From Halichondria panicea (lineage: Eukaryota; Porifera; Demospongiae; Suberitida; Halichondriidae): a DNA stretch of 64,000 nt. The number at the start of each line of letters is the position of its first letter. The stretch's first letter is position 1. The position numbers and the translations under genes are program-made. The DNA lies in NCBI RefSeq assembly GCF_963675165.1, contig NC_087379.1, positions 4,295,442 to 4,359,441 of the forward strand, read 5' to 3'. Below, one piece after another: positions 11,168-21,988 of the stretch. The notes below the pieces were generated by a model that was not told the DNA's origin, made no database searches, and was given only the letters and a program-made list of their open reading frames with translations.

Positions 11168-11927
11168 TGGTATGGAATGTTATCAGTGACAATAATACCC
11201 ACCAGAAAATTCTACCCGAAACTGCAAAAAGGCCACTGAATTTGAATTTACAGAATTAGACCCCCCACAAAAACGTACCCTCCAGAAAATCATGCCATGC
11301 ACACACGAAAACAGACCCTCGAGAAGATCTACCTGTGCACAAAACCATAACCTTGCACGCACAAAATCATACCCTCCAAACGTCACACCACCCCCCCTAG
11401 TCTTGCAAGCCACGCCCCTTCACGGAAAGAAGGGTCTGAAATAGGAATTTTACCTTTGGAATTTAGCTATCAGCACGCCAATATGTGGGTGTGGTTTTAA
11501 GATATGACTGGGTGGACGATGACGTTTCAGAAATCTACAATCTGATTGGTAACGCCAACACACTGGCACAGAGAACAACTCCTTCTTTTTGTGAAGGGGC
11601 ATGGCTTGCAACTAGGGGGTGGTAGTGTAACGTTTTGGAGGTTATGATTTTGGTATTGTTTTCTGGAGGGTCTGTTTGTGCACAGGTATGATTTGTCTGT
11701 TTTTGTGTGTGCGCAGGTATGATTTCCTCGAGGGTAATGATTTTTGTGCATGGGTGTATTTTCTCTGTTTAACTTTTGGGTATGATTTTCTGGAGGGTAA
11801 GTTTTTGTGGGGGGTCTGATTCTGCAACTTTAGCAACTTCAGTGTCCTTTTTGCAGTGTCAGCATATTTAGGGTAGCACTTTCTGGTGGGTATACGTATT
11901 ATTGTCACTGATAACATTCCATACTCT
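11168..11927. repeat. Large foldback, arms of roughly 250-350 bp with internal repeats
   Basis: The left arm starts TGGAATGTTATCAGTGACAA and the right arm ends TTGTCACTGATAACATTCCA. The arms carry several copies of a TACCCTCCAGAAAATCAT-like word, so ORFs read there (11183-11413, 11642-11917) are repeat translations rather than genes. Confidence 0.75.
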
Positions 11928-11932
11928 GGGAC

Positions 11933-12095
11933 TGTAACATTACCTGTTGTAGCTAGTTATATCTTATTATGTGACTAGGGATCAGGTGATCACACACATG
12001 GCTCATCTTATGATTTGTGTTCCACTAAGAGATTCTAGATTGTGTATCTATTTACATCGACTTTGTACTGATCACAACATTGACAATACTTTACA
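11933..12095 (+). repeat. Gypsy 5' LTR, 163 bp
   Basis: TGTAACATT...CTTTACA. Nearly identical to the 3' LTR apart from about 11 bases missing near GTAGCTAGTTA and AC in CCACAC, which indicates a young insertion. Confidence 0.95.
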
Positions 12096-12106
12096 TGGTG
12101 TCAGAG

Positions 12107-12680
12107 ATGGATCGTTTCCAACTCCCAGAAAGTTTATCTTTACAAGGCAACCTTAGTGACAACTGGCGCAAGTGGAAGCAACGGTTTGAACTATACATGG
12201 TAGCATCTGGCAAAAACGAAAAAACGGATGAAGTACAAACTGCTACTCTCCTACATCTTGCTGGACCAGATGCCCTAGAGGTTTTCAACACGTTCAGTTT
12301 TGTAACCCCAGGCGACGACAAGAAGTTGGACAAAGTGCTGGAAAAGTTTGAAGCTCATTGCATACCCCGTACAAACGTCACTTGGGAAAGGCACATATTC
12401 AACACTAGGAACCAACAATCTGATGAGACCGTTGACCACTACGTGACCGACCTCAGAAACAAAGCGAAGACTTGCGAATTTGGAGTGCTCACCGAGAGCC
12501 TGATCAAGGACAGAATAGTGTGTGGAACATCCAGCGATAAGACTAGATCACGCCTGCTCAAGCAAGCACATTAGCAACAGCCCTAGATATATGCAGGGCA
12601 GATGAGGCTACAACCACACAAATGAAGTCGATATCCTCACACACGCAGAAGCGACGTATGAACCTGATGTCAAACTACTC
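12107..12680 (+). pseudogene. Gypsy gag
   Basis: The ATG at 12107 lies 11 bp after the primer site and reads MDRFQLPESLSLQGNLSDNW, a gypsy gag start with WRKWKQRFELYM shortly after. The frame is lost near 12566 (stop at 12572-12574). The continuing sequence in the next frame reads TLATALDICRADEATTTQMK. Gag forms the virus-like particle. Confidence 0.85.
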
Positions 12681-12683
12681 AAG

Positions 12684-13000
12684 ATGAGACACAAAAAACC
12701 CAAGAGCAAACAGCAAACAGAATGCAGTTATTGCGGCGGGGAACACATTCACCAAAAATGTGGTGCCGAATGCATGAAGTGTGGTAAACGAAATCATTTC
12801 GCTAGAGTATGCCGATCAGGAAAACCGAACACCACACGTGCTGAAGTCAAAGAACTCGACTATGAAAGCTCCAGTGAAGATGACATCTTTCTATACACTA
12901 TCGACGGCCCAGACCACAAGGATTGGAGCACCGACATCAGCATCAACTCTCACGATGTTAAATTCAAAATTGACACAGGTGCACAATTGCAACGTCATGT
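12684..13000 (+). pseudogene. Gypsy nucleocapsid zinc knuckles and aspartic protease start
   Basis: Contains CSYCGGEHIHQKCGAECMKC followed by CGKRNHFARVC, then the retropepsin site KIDTGAQ. Directly after it a one-base insertion (near 12989) shifts the protease into the frame of the RT ORF. Confidence 0.85.
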
Positions 13001-13848
13001 CTACCGCAACGTACAAACTTGTTTCGAAACAAATTCTCACCAAATCCAAAGCAAAACTAACCGCGCAAAGGCTCAAATCTCGTGGCAAACTCAACCTCTT
13101 ATGCGAACACAAAAATAAGTATCGATCAATCGAATTCGAAATCCTCGATAATGTAACAAACGTACTTGGCTTGAAAACATGCGAGGAAATGAGACTTGTA
13201 AAACGAATTGACACCTTGTCAGACGATACACTGAGCAAATACGCTGACAGCTTCACTGGTTTGGGTTGCATCAAAGATATTGTCCACCACATTCAAATCG
13301 ACGAGCCAGTTGTACACCCACCACGCAAAGTTCCTGTCACAATACGGTCCAAAGTAAAAGAGGAATTACAACGTATGGAACGACTAGAAGTCATTGAGCG
13401 TGTACATGAACCTACCGACTGGGTTAACTCCATGGTAACCGTAGTAAAACCTAACGGACAGCTCCGAATCTGCATTGACCCGAAAGACCTCAACAAGGCA
13501 ATAAAGAGAGAATACTACCCCATAAAGACTATTGAAGAGATAGCTGCTCGAATGCCACATGCAACAACCTTCTCTGTTCTAGATGCCCGCGCAGGATTTT
13601 GGCAACTAAAGCTCGACAACCAAAGTGCCAAGCTCTGTACCTTCAATACTCCATTTGGGCGATACATGTTCAAACGGCTCCCATTCGGAATATTGTCAGC
13701 TCAAGATGTTTTCCAAGCTGCTATGTCGGATATCTTTGAGGACACTGAAGGTGTCGAAGTTGTTGTTGATGACATATTAGTGTGGGGCACCACCATCGAA
13801 GAACCAGGCTCGAGCAAGTCCTGCAACGTGCACAAGAGCGGAATCTAA
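13001..13848 (+). pseudogene. Gypsy protease remainder and reverse transcriptase
   Basis: The frame carries the protease tail and then a Ty3-type RT: PNGQLRICIDPKDLNKAI, FSVLDARAGFWQLKLD (motif A aspartate present), RLPFGI and VVVDDILVWG (the YxDD box, with the usual tyrosine replaced by valine). A frame break near 13800 leads into the next reading frame. The stop at 13848 is an artefact of that break. Confidence 0.9.
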
Positions 13849-15878
13849 AACTCAACAAAGACAAAAGCCAGATAAGGCTAAAAGAGATCAGCTACATAGG
13901 TCACATCCTAAGCCAAGATGGAGTCAGACCAGACCCAAAGAAAGTACGAGCAATCACCCAGTTGCAGGCCCCCACGAACAAAGAAGAGCTACAGCGATTC
14001 CTAGGTATGACAACATACCTATCAAAGTTCATTCCCAACTACTCACAAACATCAGCATCATTAAGAACGTTGCTAGAGAAGGAATCTGAGTGGCATTGGG
14101 AAGAGCAACAAAAGAGTGCACTGTCAACACTGAAAAAACTCATAACGAATGCTCCAGTGTTACAATATTTCAACCCAAGCAACCAAACTACAATCTCTGT
14201 AGATGCCAGTTCAAAAGGGATGGGTGCAGTCCTGCTACAAGACGGATACCCAATTGCTTATGCGTCCAAGTCACTAACAACCACCCAACAAAACTACGCT
14301 GCCTTCGGCTGCAAAAAATTCCATGACTATGTGTATGGTATACCGAAAATCACAGTAGAGACCGACCACAAACCACTCGAAACAATTCTAACCAAACCAT
14401 TGCACACAGCCCCCGCTCGGCTACAGAAAATGATCATGTCCATCCAAAAGCACCCGATTCATGTCATTTACAAACCAGGAAAAGAACTCCTAATAGCAGA
14501 CACACTTTCGAGAGCCCCCCTACCTGACAAAGCAACCGAGTTAGAATTCCAGCAATACGATATTAACATAATACACCTACTTCCGGTAACTGAACCAAAG
14601 CTGGCAGAAATCCAAGAACAAACAGAACGAGATACTGCTCTCCGTGACCTACACAAAACGATACAAGATGGTTGGCCAGAAACAAAATCAGATGCACTCC
14701 CTGGTGCCAAACCATATTGGAACTTTCGTGATGAAGTCACATACCACCACGGACTCCTATTCAAAGGAAACAACATTATAATACCGGCTTCAATGCAAAA
14801 AGAGATCGTCCACAACGCACACCTTGGAGTTGAAAAATGCAAGCGACGAGCCAAAGATGTAATGTTCTGGCCAGGTATGGCAGCACAAATCACAGACACA
14901 GTTCTAAGCTGCTCTACGTGCTCAACACAACAACGGAGTAATACAAAAGAACCACAGAAGTCACATCCGACTCCCTCTCGTCCATGGGAAAGAGTAGCTG
15001 CTGATTTATGCCAACTAAATGACCAACACTACCTGGTTTTGGTAGACTACTATTCAAACTTCATCAAAGTAGACAAACTCTCAGAGACTACTAGTGAAAA
15101 GATTATCGATTGTTGCAAATGTCACTTTTCCCGTCACGGAATCCCTGATGTTTTTGTTTCTGACAATGGACCACAATTTTCTAGTACCAAATTCCACGAG
15201 TTTTCCAAAACGTACCGGTTTAATCACCATACTAGCAGTCCACACTACCCGCAGTCAAATGGCAAGGCCGAGAAAGCAGTCCAGACCACCAAAAGTCTAT
15301 TACAGAAAGCCATATCTGAAAAAAAGGATTTTCAGTTAGCACTGTTGGATTTCAGAAACACACCTACAAATGACGTTCTAGGATCCCCCGCTCAACGTCT
15401 CATGGGTCGTAGAACAAAGACCTTGTTACCTACAACAGCTAAATTGTTGGCTCCGAAAACCATACAACCATCAGTTGTCAAAGCAAATCTCCTTGCACAA
15501 AAGGAAACTCAGAAGCTATATTTCGATCAACATACAAAAGTCTTACCTGTGTTAGACAAAGGAACCAAAGTCATGTTCCAATGTGGCAAAATATGGAAAC
15601 CAGCAAGTGTTAGAAACATTTCATCACATCCCCGGTCCTACATTCTTGTCACTGCTGATGGACAAACGTATCGAAGGAACAGGAGACATATTAGACCCTT
15701 GCATCATGTTTCCGAGCAGACAAACGAAGATGTCAGTGACGAAGAAGTTGACGAAGAAGTTGACGAAACACCGACTATACCTAATGAACCAAGCGATTTA
15801 AGTGGAGAACAAAACCCGAGACGACACTGGATTCGTAAACCTGTTCGATATGACCCGTCAAACCCAGAGACTGTTTAA
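13800..15878 (+). pseudogene. Gypsy RT thumb, RNase H and integrase
   Basis: A 698-codon frame. RT connection (SYIGHILSQDGVRPDPKK), RNase H (ISVDASSKGMGAVLLQDG about 138-155; TDHKPLE about 194-200), integrase HHCC (His344/His347, Cys377/Cys380), catalytic core Asp408, Asp461 (SDNGPQF) and Glu497 (NGKAEKAV), and a basic tail ending before the polypurine tract. The RNase H stretch that usually holds the catalytic glutamate between QQNYA and FGC is missing about nine residues. The integrase triad is intact. Confidence 0.92.
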
Positions 15879-15896
15879 CTGTCCCAAGAAGGGAGA

Positions 15897-16070
15897 TGTA
15901 ACATTACCTGTTGTAGCTAGTTAGTATTATTGTATCTTATCATGTGACTAGGGATCAGGTGATCACACACATGGCTCATCTTATGATTTGTGTTCCACAC
16001 TAAGAGATTCTAGATTGTGTATCTATTTACATCGACTTTGTACTGATCACAACATTGACAATACTTTACA
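15897..16070 (+). repeat. Gypsy 3' LTR, 174 bp
   Basis: Starts TGTAACATT after the polypurine tract and ends CTTTACA before GGGAC. Pairs with 11933-12095. Confidence 0.95.
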
Positions 16071-16616
16071 GGGACCATCCTAGCCGCCCCTTGAATAGTG
16101 GGCCTGGTATTTACTGTTGGCACGTGGGTGGACAATTAATTTATTATTTACCGTATTTTATCTCATTGAACGTTAAAACAGTTATTGACAGAAAAAAGAA
16201 AAAGAAGAGGCTACCTCTCTGTATATACTGTAGACAGAGACAGCTAAGTAAAACATCAGCTCTGGAGATTTATTCATTAACTTGAGGCTCGGATCGGATA
16301 CACACTCAGGCGACAAGTTAATCTCATAAGAAATTAGTTAAACCTGTGGGTAAAAAATAAATGTGGATAAGTACAGTGGCTGTGACGTAACATAATGTGA
16401 GGACAATAGATTTACCAGATTTACCATTGAAAGCACTATCCATTAATACACACTCAAGCAACAAGTCCGGATACACACTCAAGCAACAAGTCCCTCGGAT
16501 CGGATACACACAAGTCCCTCGGATTTGTAAACACATTCAGGCCACACAGTTCTCGGATCAGATACCACGTACTTACTCTGTGACCAATTTTTGGCAAATG
16601 TCACAACAATATTTCC

Positions 16617-17640
16617 TTCCAGAGAGAATGGCACTGAACGTCGAACGAAAGCGACTAAATACAGGAATATGTCCAATGTCCACCTTTGAACCTTGCTTAT
16701 AAACACACGTTTTAATGGTAAAAAACCGTTAATATTCAAACTGAGGTTCCTCGATTTTCTTCAGAGCTTGAGAGATGAGAGCTAGCCAGCTAGCTAGTTA
16801 GGGCCTGGGGCTAGAGGGAACAGACTGCAGTCGTTGCTAGCCTCCTTGTGGTGAACCATGTATCCTCTACTATCTATGGCACAAGTAAGATAAAATTAGG
16901 AAGACTCTAGTCTATAAAATTATTATATCATCTCAGTACAGTACATGCAGTATACACAATAGCTAGCTGGTACATGGTATGGTATAGATACATGTCTGAT
17001 GTAGATCTAACGCTTGTTTGTAAAGACAGACCCTTCACACCACCTTCACTCTTGTTTCGCTATATGTCCATTTACTCCACTTTAGTTTCATACTATCTCA
17101 CTTGTAATTGTTGTTTCACCATTTCCCAGGCCGTACTGTACAAGTGAAAGCAATCCTTGAGATCTGCAACGTCTTGGTCTACAAAGAGTCTGTCGTTTAC
17201 TTCTCATTTCTGGATTCTTTACCCATGTTCCTGTGCTGTGTGGCTTGTGCTACACTGAGTACATATTCAAATTTTGAGTGGAGTTCTACTGGGGCTATTG
17301 TAGCATTGTCCTTGGGACCGAGGCTATAGGACAAATCAGACTCATAAGTGAAGAGGCGAACACAAATGGCAAAATGTTCTTTCACAATAATGATTGTTTT
17401 TTGTGCAATGTTTGCTGTATTAATTTCAATAGTCATGTTGGGATGCATGGAGCACATTAATTTTAATACCCTGTATGGATCTGCACTAGATCTAGTATTA
17501 ATTGAAGATTTAAAGTTTCATGTGCTTCTTGTGCATCTTGTGCATAATCCTCTGGAGCTAGCTGCCCCCACGTCACAGACAAAAATTAATTATAAGGTCA
17601 AAGTTCATGGACATATTCCTGTCTTTAGGCTCTCGTACGT
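16617..17640. repeat. Dispersed repeat, inverted partner at 20200-20318 plus 24699-25830
   Basis: Blocks shared in inverse orientation include ACCATGTATCCTCTACTATC (with GATAGTAGAGGATACATGGT near 25605), GATTTGTCCTATAG with CTATAGGACAAATC, and CCAGAGGATTATGCACAA near 20270 with TTGTGCATAATCCTCTGG near 17550. It contains no gene I can support. ORFs 17348-17941 (+) and 17197-17457 (-) only read through it. Confidence 0.7.
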
Positions 17641-17955
17641 TGAACAGACACACCAACACTTTGAAGATGGCTTCACTCAGAGAAACAAGAGGAGAAATCA
17701 CCATCACAACACTTCTTTCAGAGAGAGGTGCACTGGTCCTGTCAAGCTTCACATCAATCGAGAAAGGGAGTGTCTGGAAAGCAGATGGACTTGCTCTGGG
17801 ACTTGCCATAGCCGGTCGGTACGATACCCAGATAAACACCAGCGTACAGACACTTCAACTCCTCCAGCTGCTTGTCTTTCAAGACTAGACCTGGTTTTCC
17901 AACACAGGATAACGCGTACGCGAGAGCAGAAGAGAAGGTAGCAGCCATTACACAA
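17641..17955 (-). pseudogene. RecQ-like helicase fragment (copy B)
   Basis: Minus strand from about 17948: MAATFSSALAYALSCVGKPG, then LVLKDKQLEELKCLYAGV and Walker A PTGYGKS, and in a shifted frame VISPLVSL (helicase motif Ia region). The residues between LYAGV and PTGYGKS are contracted compared with the other copies. It points inward from the right terminus, exactly as RecQ does in copy C. Confidence 0.7.
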
Positions 17956-18579
17956 CTTGGACTAGATTTCTTTTTTCAATGACATCATTATAAATGAAAC
18001 GGATATCAATGTTTTACAAACTAATGCGGAATAAGAATACTGATAAATATACTGCAATTTACGATTACCCAGATTCTGGGTAATTCTGGCGCATGCGTAA
18101 ACATGCGTAAACAGTGTATACCAGGCCGCCTTTCTCAGCGGCTTGGAATCGAGGCTAGGACCATCCATGTATCTCCTCATAACTCCGCAAAGGCCTGGGA
18201 AACTTATTGTGTCCAAAGCATACATCTTAGAGCTACCCCCATTACTGAATCACATGCCCCCTGATAGTAGGTATCAATTGGAAACAAAGAAAATATAATC
18301 TCGATTGTCATGAAGTAGCTAGAGGTACACAGAGCGCTTTTTCATGCTTGTGTTCCTATAGTACCTTTGATATAGCTAAGGCTTTGTAACTAAATAGTGT
18401 CCTGTGTTCTCAAGTATTAGAGAAAGTTGATGTTTAGCAGCAGAACTACAGAGAGCAAAACAATTCTCATGAATTATTCATGTTTAGCCCTCGTGTTAAA
18501 AAGTAAGCCTCGATTAAAACCGCGGAGATACACGGATGGTACTTCGAGGGTACTTCCGTTTCCAATCCCTCTTCTACTC

Positions 18580-18835
18580 GTAGGACCAAGGCTCCTCCTG
18601 TTGACAAAAGTGTTGTTCTTGTTAATTGTCTCTCCCCTTGTATCTCTCATCATGAGACTCATGATTGACCAGGTCAGGAGTCTAAACAATAGAGGTGTTT
18701 CTGCTGCCATCCTCAGTAGCAATAAAGGAATCGACAAAGATTTGGTTGGTGTCTTCTGGGAAGTATTTCCTGCTGTATACTGCCCCAGAGGCTGTTGTTG
18801 AAGACCACTGTTGGAGGATTCATTTTTTTGTTGTA
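18580..18835 (+). pseudogene. RecQ-like helicase, continuation after insertions (copy A)
   Basis: After the CATAGAT element the RecQ frame resumes: VDKSVVLV-type sequence, SPLVSL, MIDQVRSLNNRGVSAAILSS, then a broken CAPEAVVEDH-like region. A small duplication inside the LMIDQV block (IMRLMIDQV) and frame breaks near 18640 and 18760 show decay. The DEAH box and the C-terminal helicase half are absent; the sequence runs into the right transposon terminus. Confidence 0.7.
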
Positions 18836-18879
18836 CCAAGAGTCAATTTGTTTATGTATTAAAAAACCACAACCACGCC

Positions 18880-18965
18880 CAGATCACGCCCAAATACAAT
18901 CAATACCAGGCCTAGTAGGCGACCTAGCGTTCAATTGGAGACGGATCGGCCTGGGGTCGAGGCTA
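18880..18965. repeat. Right terminus of TAGCC copy A
   Basis: Contains TACAATCAATACCAGGCC, ACCTAGCGTTCAATTGGAG and GGCCTGGGGTCGAGGCTA. The same block recurs at 43383-43456 and, inverted and shortened, at 38601-38675. Confidence 0.8.
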
Positions 18966-19003
18966 GAGCACCCTCTGCACCCTCTGGCTACGCCACTGGA
19001 GTA

Positions 19004-19549
19004 TAAGTTCTCAATTAATGTCCAACAGGATCCACTCGACTCCACCGGCATCATCATAGAGTTCCTGCGAAGTAATAAATAAAGAGTCACAACAATGTAA
19101 TTGTTCACATATAGGCATATTTCCTGACATAACAAATGGTAAACAACAAGATGCGCACGAGTGAAACGAAAATATGTAGCTAACAAAACCACAAGGCACA
19201 TGCAGAAGTTTAAATCACAACAAGAAAGCACAAGAAGGCTAACATTACCAACGTGCTGAAAAATCCCTCACAGCCAAAAGTATGTGCCTCTTGTTTAATA
19301 GAAGACAATCCAGTATTGCAAGCTCTCAAACTGTAATTGAGATACAATGTAATGAGTGACATGCATGGCTACACTACTCCTGTGCAGGACTCAAAAATAT
19401 TCCAGAACAATAATAATTAACTAGATTTCTCTGTGCACCTGCTATATAGATGTTGTCAGAAGTGTATGAAGAGGAGTATCCAACTGTATAGCAGTTGTAG
19501 TGTAAACCATGTTCCGGTACAAGTATGTCATACCACGTCACTATCAGAC
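19004..19549. other. Non-coding stretch
   Basis: No gene seen. Near 19455 a GTGTATGAAGAGGAGTAT block is mirrored near 20075-20095 on the other side of the 19550-20009 MITE, so the MITE sits inside an older inverted structure. Confidence 0.4.
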
Positions 19550-20009
19550 CATAGATAGAAGAGAAAGGGATTGGCAACGGAGTGCACTTCCGGTACCCTC
19601 CGTGTTTCGCCTCGAGGCTTACTTCTAACGTGGGAGTCTAAACATGAATAATTCATAAGAATTGTTTTTGCCGTCTGTAAAAAAGTCTACAAGCAGTTCT
19701 ACTGCTAAACATCTCATTTGTGTGGACATAGCACACTATATATTATAGGTGCTATAGGAACACAAGTATGAAAAAGCCTCTGACAGAGGCAAATCATTTT
19801 ATTCATTTCTAAATTATACCTACCATCAGGGGGCATGTGTTTAAGTGTTGGAGGGGTCTTTGAGAAGTAGGCATTAGACACAATAAGTTTCCCAGGTTTT
19901 CGCGGGAGCGAAACACAACACGGATGGTTTCAGGCCCATCTGTGTATATTCAATGTAAAAGCATCACGTGAACTGCCCCCGTTGCCAATCCCTTTCTCTT
20001 CTATCTATG
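19550..20009. mobile_element. Complete CATAGAT MITE, 460 bp
   Basis: Terminal inverted repeats of about 30 bp: CATAGATAGAAGAGAAAGGG and CCCTTTCTCTTCTATCTATG, extended by ATTGGCAACGG on the inner side. No obvious target duplication. Single or split ends of this family occur at 6470, 10241, 11091/18579, 37444/45345 and 61012. Confidence 0.85.
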
Positions 20010-20318
20010 ATCTAAACGGAAGTCTGGACTACACACAAGCGGCTAGAATGGAATGTGCGTGGGAGTCGCATACTCCTCTTCATACACTCCTGATGTTGTG
20101 TTGCTTTTACACAGCATAGAATGCCTGAAGGGGGTAGGATCTCTAGGATCTAGGAGTTGCCCAAAGCCAATTTTGAAAAAATAACGTACTTGGCTACTGG
20201 GCAGGGAACGAGATCGAGAGCTTGACCTTCTAATTAAATTTTTTTGTGATGTGGGGGCGGCTCCAGAGGATTATGCACAAGCACATGAAACTTTAAAATC
20301 TCTAGTGCATGCATTTAG

Positions 20319-20513
20319 TGTTAGCAAAGCTTACAATGTGATTTAGCTAGATAGAGCAAGTTCTCAGTTTAACAAATAAGAAAGATATCATGGACTGACT
20401 AAGCACATGGTCACAATGACCTAAATACATAACACAAGAAAGTTCTAGAATGTTCCAGACTAGTCTAAACATAGATATGACATCATTATCAACTAAGTGT
20501 ACATATACTAACA
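20319..20513 (-). repeat. Copia 3' LTR (left copy), 195 bp
   Basis: Contains about 22 bases (GCAAGTTCTCAGTTTAACAA and neighbours) that the other LTR lacks. Otherwise nearly identical. The polypurine tract GAGAAGGAG abuts its right edge on the minus strand. Confidence 0.95.
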
Positions 20514-21988
20514 CTCCTTCTCAATTTGCTTGATAATGGGAACAACTCCAGCCAGGTTCTCAAACTTAACTTGGGTGTAAGTCCTTTGGTCAGCATGTCT
20601 GCTATCATCTGATCGCTGCTACAGTACTTGAGCTTCACAGTCTCAGCAACAACTTGTTCACGAACGAAGTGGTGACGTAAGTCGATATGCTTCGATCTTC
20701 CATGGAATACAGTATTCTGTGCCAGTGCAATCGCTGACTGGTTGTCCTCGTTCATAACTGTAGCTTCTTGTGGTGCACAATTTAACTCCGAAAGTAAACG
20801 TCTGAGCCACATTACTTCCTGTGTAGCACTTGAAAGTGCAATATATTCAGCCTCTGCTGTTGAAAGTGCAACTGAACTCTGCTTTCTGCTCTTCCAGCTG
20901 ATAGGAGCACCACTTAACATGAACATATATCCAGAGGTTGACTTCCTGTCGTCCAGGTCCCCAGCCCAGTCAGAATCTGAATAGCCTGTTAGCTCCTCAG
21001 CATCACTCCTTCTGTAGAGTAGTCCAAGATCAGCTGTACCCTTGAGGTATCTGAGAATTCTCTTTACACCCTGCCAGTGCTGCTTCGTTGGTTTAGAAGA
21101 GAATTTTGCAACCATACTCACTGCAAAAGCAATATCAGGCTTAGTACCAGTAGACACATATAACAAACTGCCAACAGCCGATCGATACACTTCGGAATCA
21201 AACAAATCACCCTCACCGTCACCAGCACGCACAAGCTTAGCACTCACATCAACAGGGGTTCCAACACTCTTAGCATCTTTCATTTCATACCTCACCAGCT
21301 CCTTCTCAACATACGCAGGTTGACCAATCCATACATTTCCAGACTCTTCATTCTGAATAACCTTCAACCCGAGAAAATGATGCAGCTTTCCAAGATCTTT
21401 CATGTCAAAGCCTGAACATAACTTTCTCTTGAGGTCTGTCAACTGCTCGTCCGACTTACATCCGATTACGAGATCATCTACATACACACCAACAACCATC
21501 AACTCGTCAATTGCTGCCACATAGATGCAGGGGTCACTGTTACTCTGCAGAAAGCCTAACTTCTTTAGGTGAGCATCCAGAGCCGAATTCCAACATCGTG
21601 GAGACTGTTTGAGACCATACAAACTTCGCTTCAGTCTACACACCAAGTTACCTTCTTCAACAAAACCTTCAGGCTGTCTCATATACACTTCTTCGTCCAA
21701 TTTGCCGTTTAGAAAAGCTGTGATGACATCAAGCTGATGTAGCTTCAAACCATTCCGAGCAGCCAATCCAACAATGGCCTCCATCCTAACAACAGGACAG
21801 AATGTTTCATCGTAGTCCATTCCTTTGGTCTGAGAGAAACCCTGTGCCACCAATCTAGCTTTATAACGATCCACACAACCGTCACCGTCAACTTTCACTT
21901 TAAACACCCATTTGCTACCCACGACTTTCCGATTCTCTGGCAATTTCACCAGCTCCCAAACCTTAAGTGATCTCATCTCCGATTCCAT
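20489..21988 (-). pseudogene. Copia reverse transcriptase and RNase H
   Basis: 499 codons: WVFKVKVDGDG.RYKARLVAQG at about 27-50, TAFLNGKLDEEVYMRQPEGF at 90-109, the active site YVDD at 169-172, and RNase H from GYSDSDWAGD (about 335-344) to STAEAEYIAL (376-385). All catalytic residues that I can check are present. The stop lies inside the LTR. The frame break from integrase into RT is near 21980. Confidence 0.93.

Larger units (their letters stand above)
11933..16070 (+). mobile_element. Ty3/gypsy LTR retrotransposon, 4.1 kb, TSD GGGAC
   Basis: LTRs at 11933-12095 and 15897-16070 begin TGTAACATT and end CTTTACA. GGGAC flanks both sides (11928-11932, 16071-16075). A primer site TGGTGTCAGAGATGG starts at 12096 and a polypurine tract AAGAAGGGAGA ends at 15896. 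Gene order is gag, protease, RT, RNase H, integrase, so it belongs to the Metaviridae (Ty3) order. At least three frame breaks make it non-autonomous. Confidence 0.95.
16081..18157. mobile_element. TAGCC-type transposon copy B, 2.1 kb, TSD GGACCATCC, with RecQ fragment
   Basis: Left end TAGCCGCCCCTTGAATAGTG with the inner GGGCCTGGTATT; right end GGCTTGGAATCGAGGCTA with the inner ATACCAGGCCGCC. The 9-bp GGACCATCC stands at 16072-16080 and 18158-18166. It carries a minus-strand RecQ fragment near its right end, plus a 1-kb repeat (16617-17640) that also occurs inverted at 20.2-25.8 kb. The gypsy element inserted into the left copy of its duplication. Confidence 0.85.
11091..18579. mobile_element. 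CATAGAT-type element inserted in RecQ, split by gypsy and TAGCC copy B, TSD GTAGGAC
   Basis: Left end CATAGATAGAGTAGAATAGG; the right end is the inverse (CCAATCCCTCTTCTACTC), with the last few bases missing. GTAGGAC flanks both sides (11084-11090 and 18580-18586). Its right part (18158-18579) is an inverted relative of the complete MITE at 19550-20009. Its left part holds a large foldback (11168-11927). Confidence 0.65.
9262..18965. mobile_element. TAGCC-type DNA transposon copy A with RecQ gene, split by insertions, TSD GAGCACCCT
   Basis: Left end TAGCCTCGGTCCCAGGCCG at 9262; right end GGCCTGGGGTCGAGGCTA finishing at 18965. The 9-bp duplication GAGCACCCT is at 9253-9261 and 18966-18974. Both termini contain the inner CCAGGCC/GGCCTGG hairpin and the block GGCCTGGTATTGATTGTAT (9929-9947; inverted near 18896). 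The plus-strand RecQ gene begins about 170 bp inside the left end. The body was later invaded by a hAT-like MITE, a CATAGAT element, another TAGCC element and a gypsy element. Confidence 0.8.
8174..18998. mobile_element. CAG..CTG element split by later insertions (outer shell of nest), TSD GAGTA
   Basis: Parts are 8174-8677, 9117-9261 and 18975-18998. Read together they match, in inverted orientation, the copy at 2316-2978, including the (TAGC)-rich middle and the GCAGAGTCTGAGGCCAGAGG block. The left end CAGGGGCATAGCCAG and right end CTGGCTACGCCACTG are bounded by GAGTA at 8169-8173 and 18999-19003. The continuity of the host copy across the 9.7-kb gap is the proof that 9262-18965 is a single insertion event. 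Confidence 0.85.

Noticed and set aside
17348-17941. 197-codon plus-strand ORF
   Set aside because: It runs through a dispersed repeat and across the antisense of the RecQ fragment. No domain; the minus strand explains the region.
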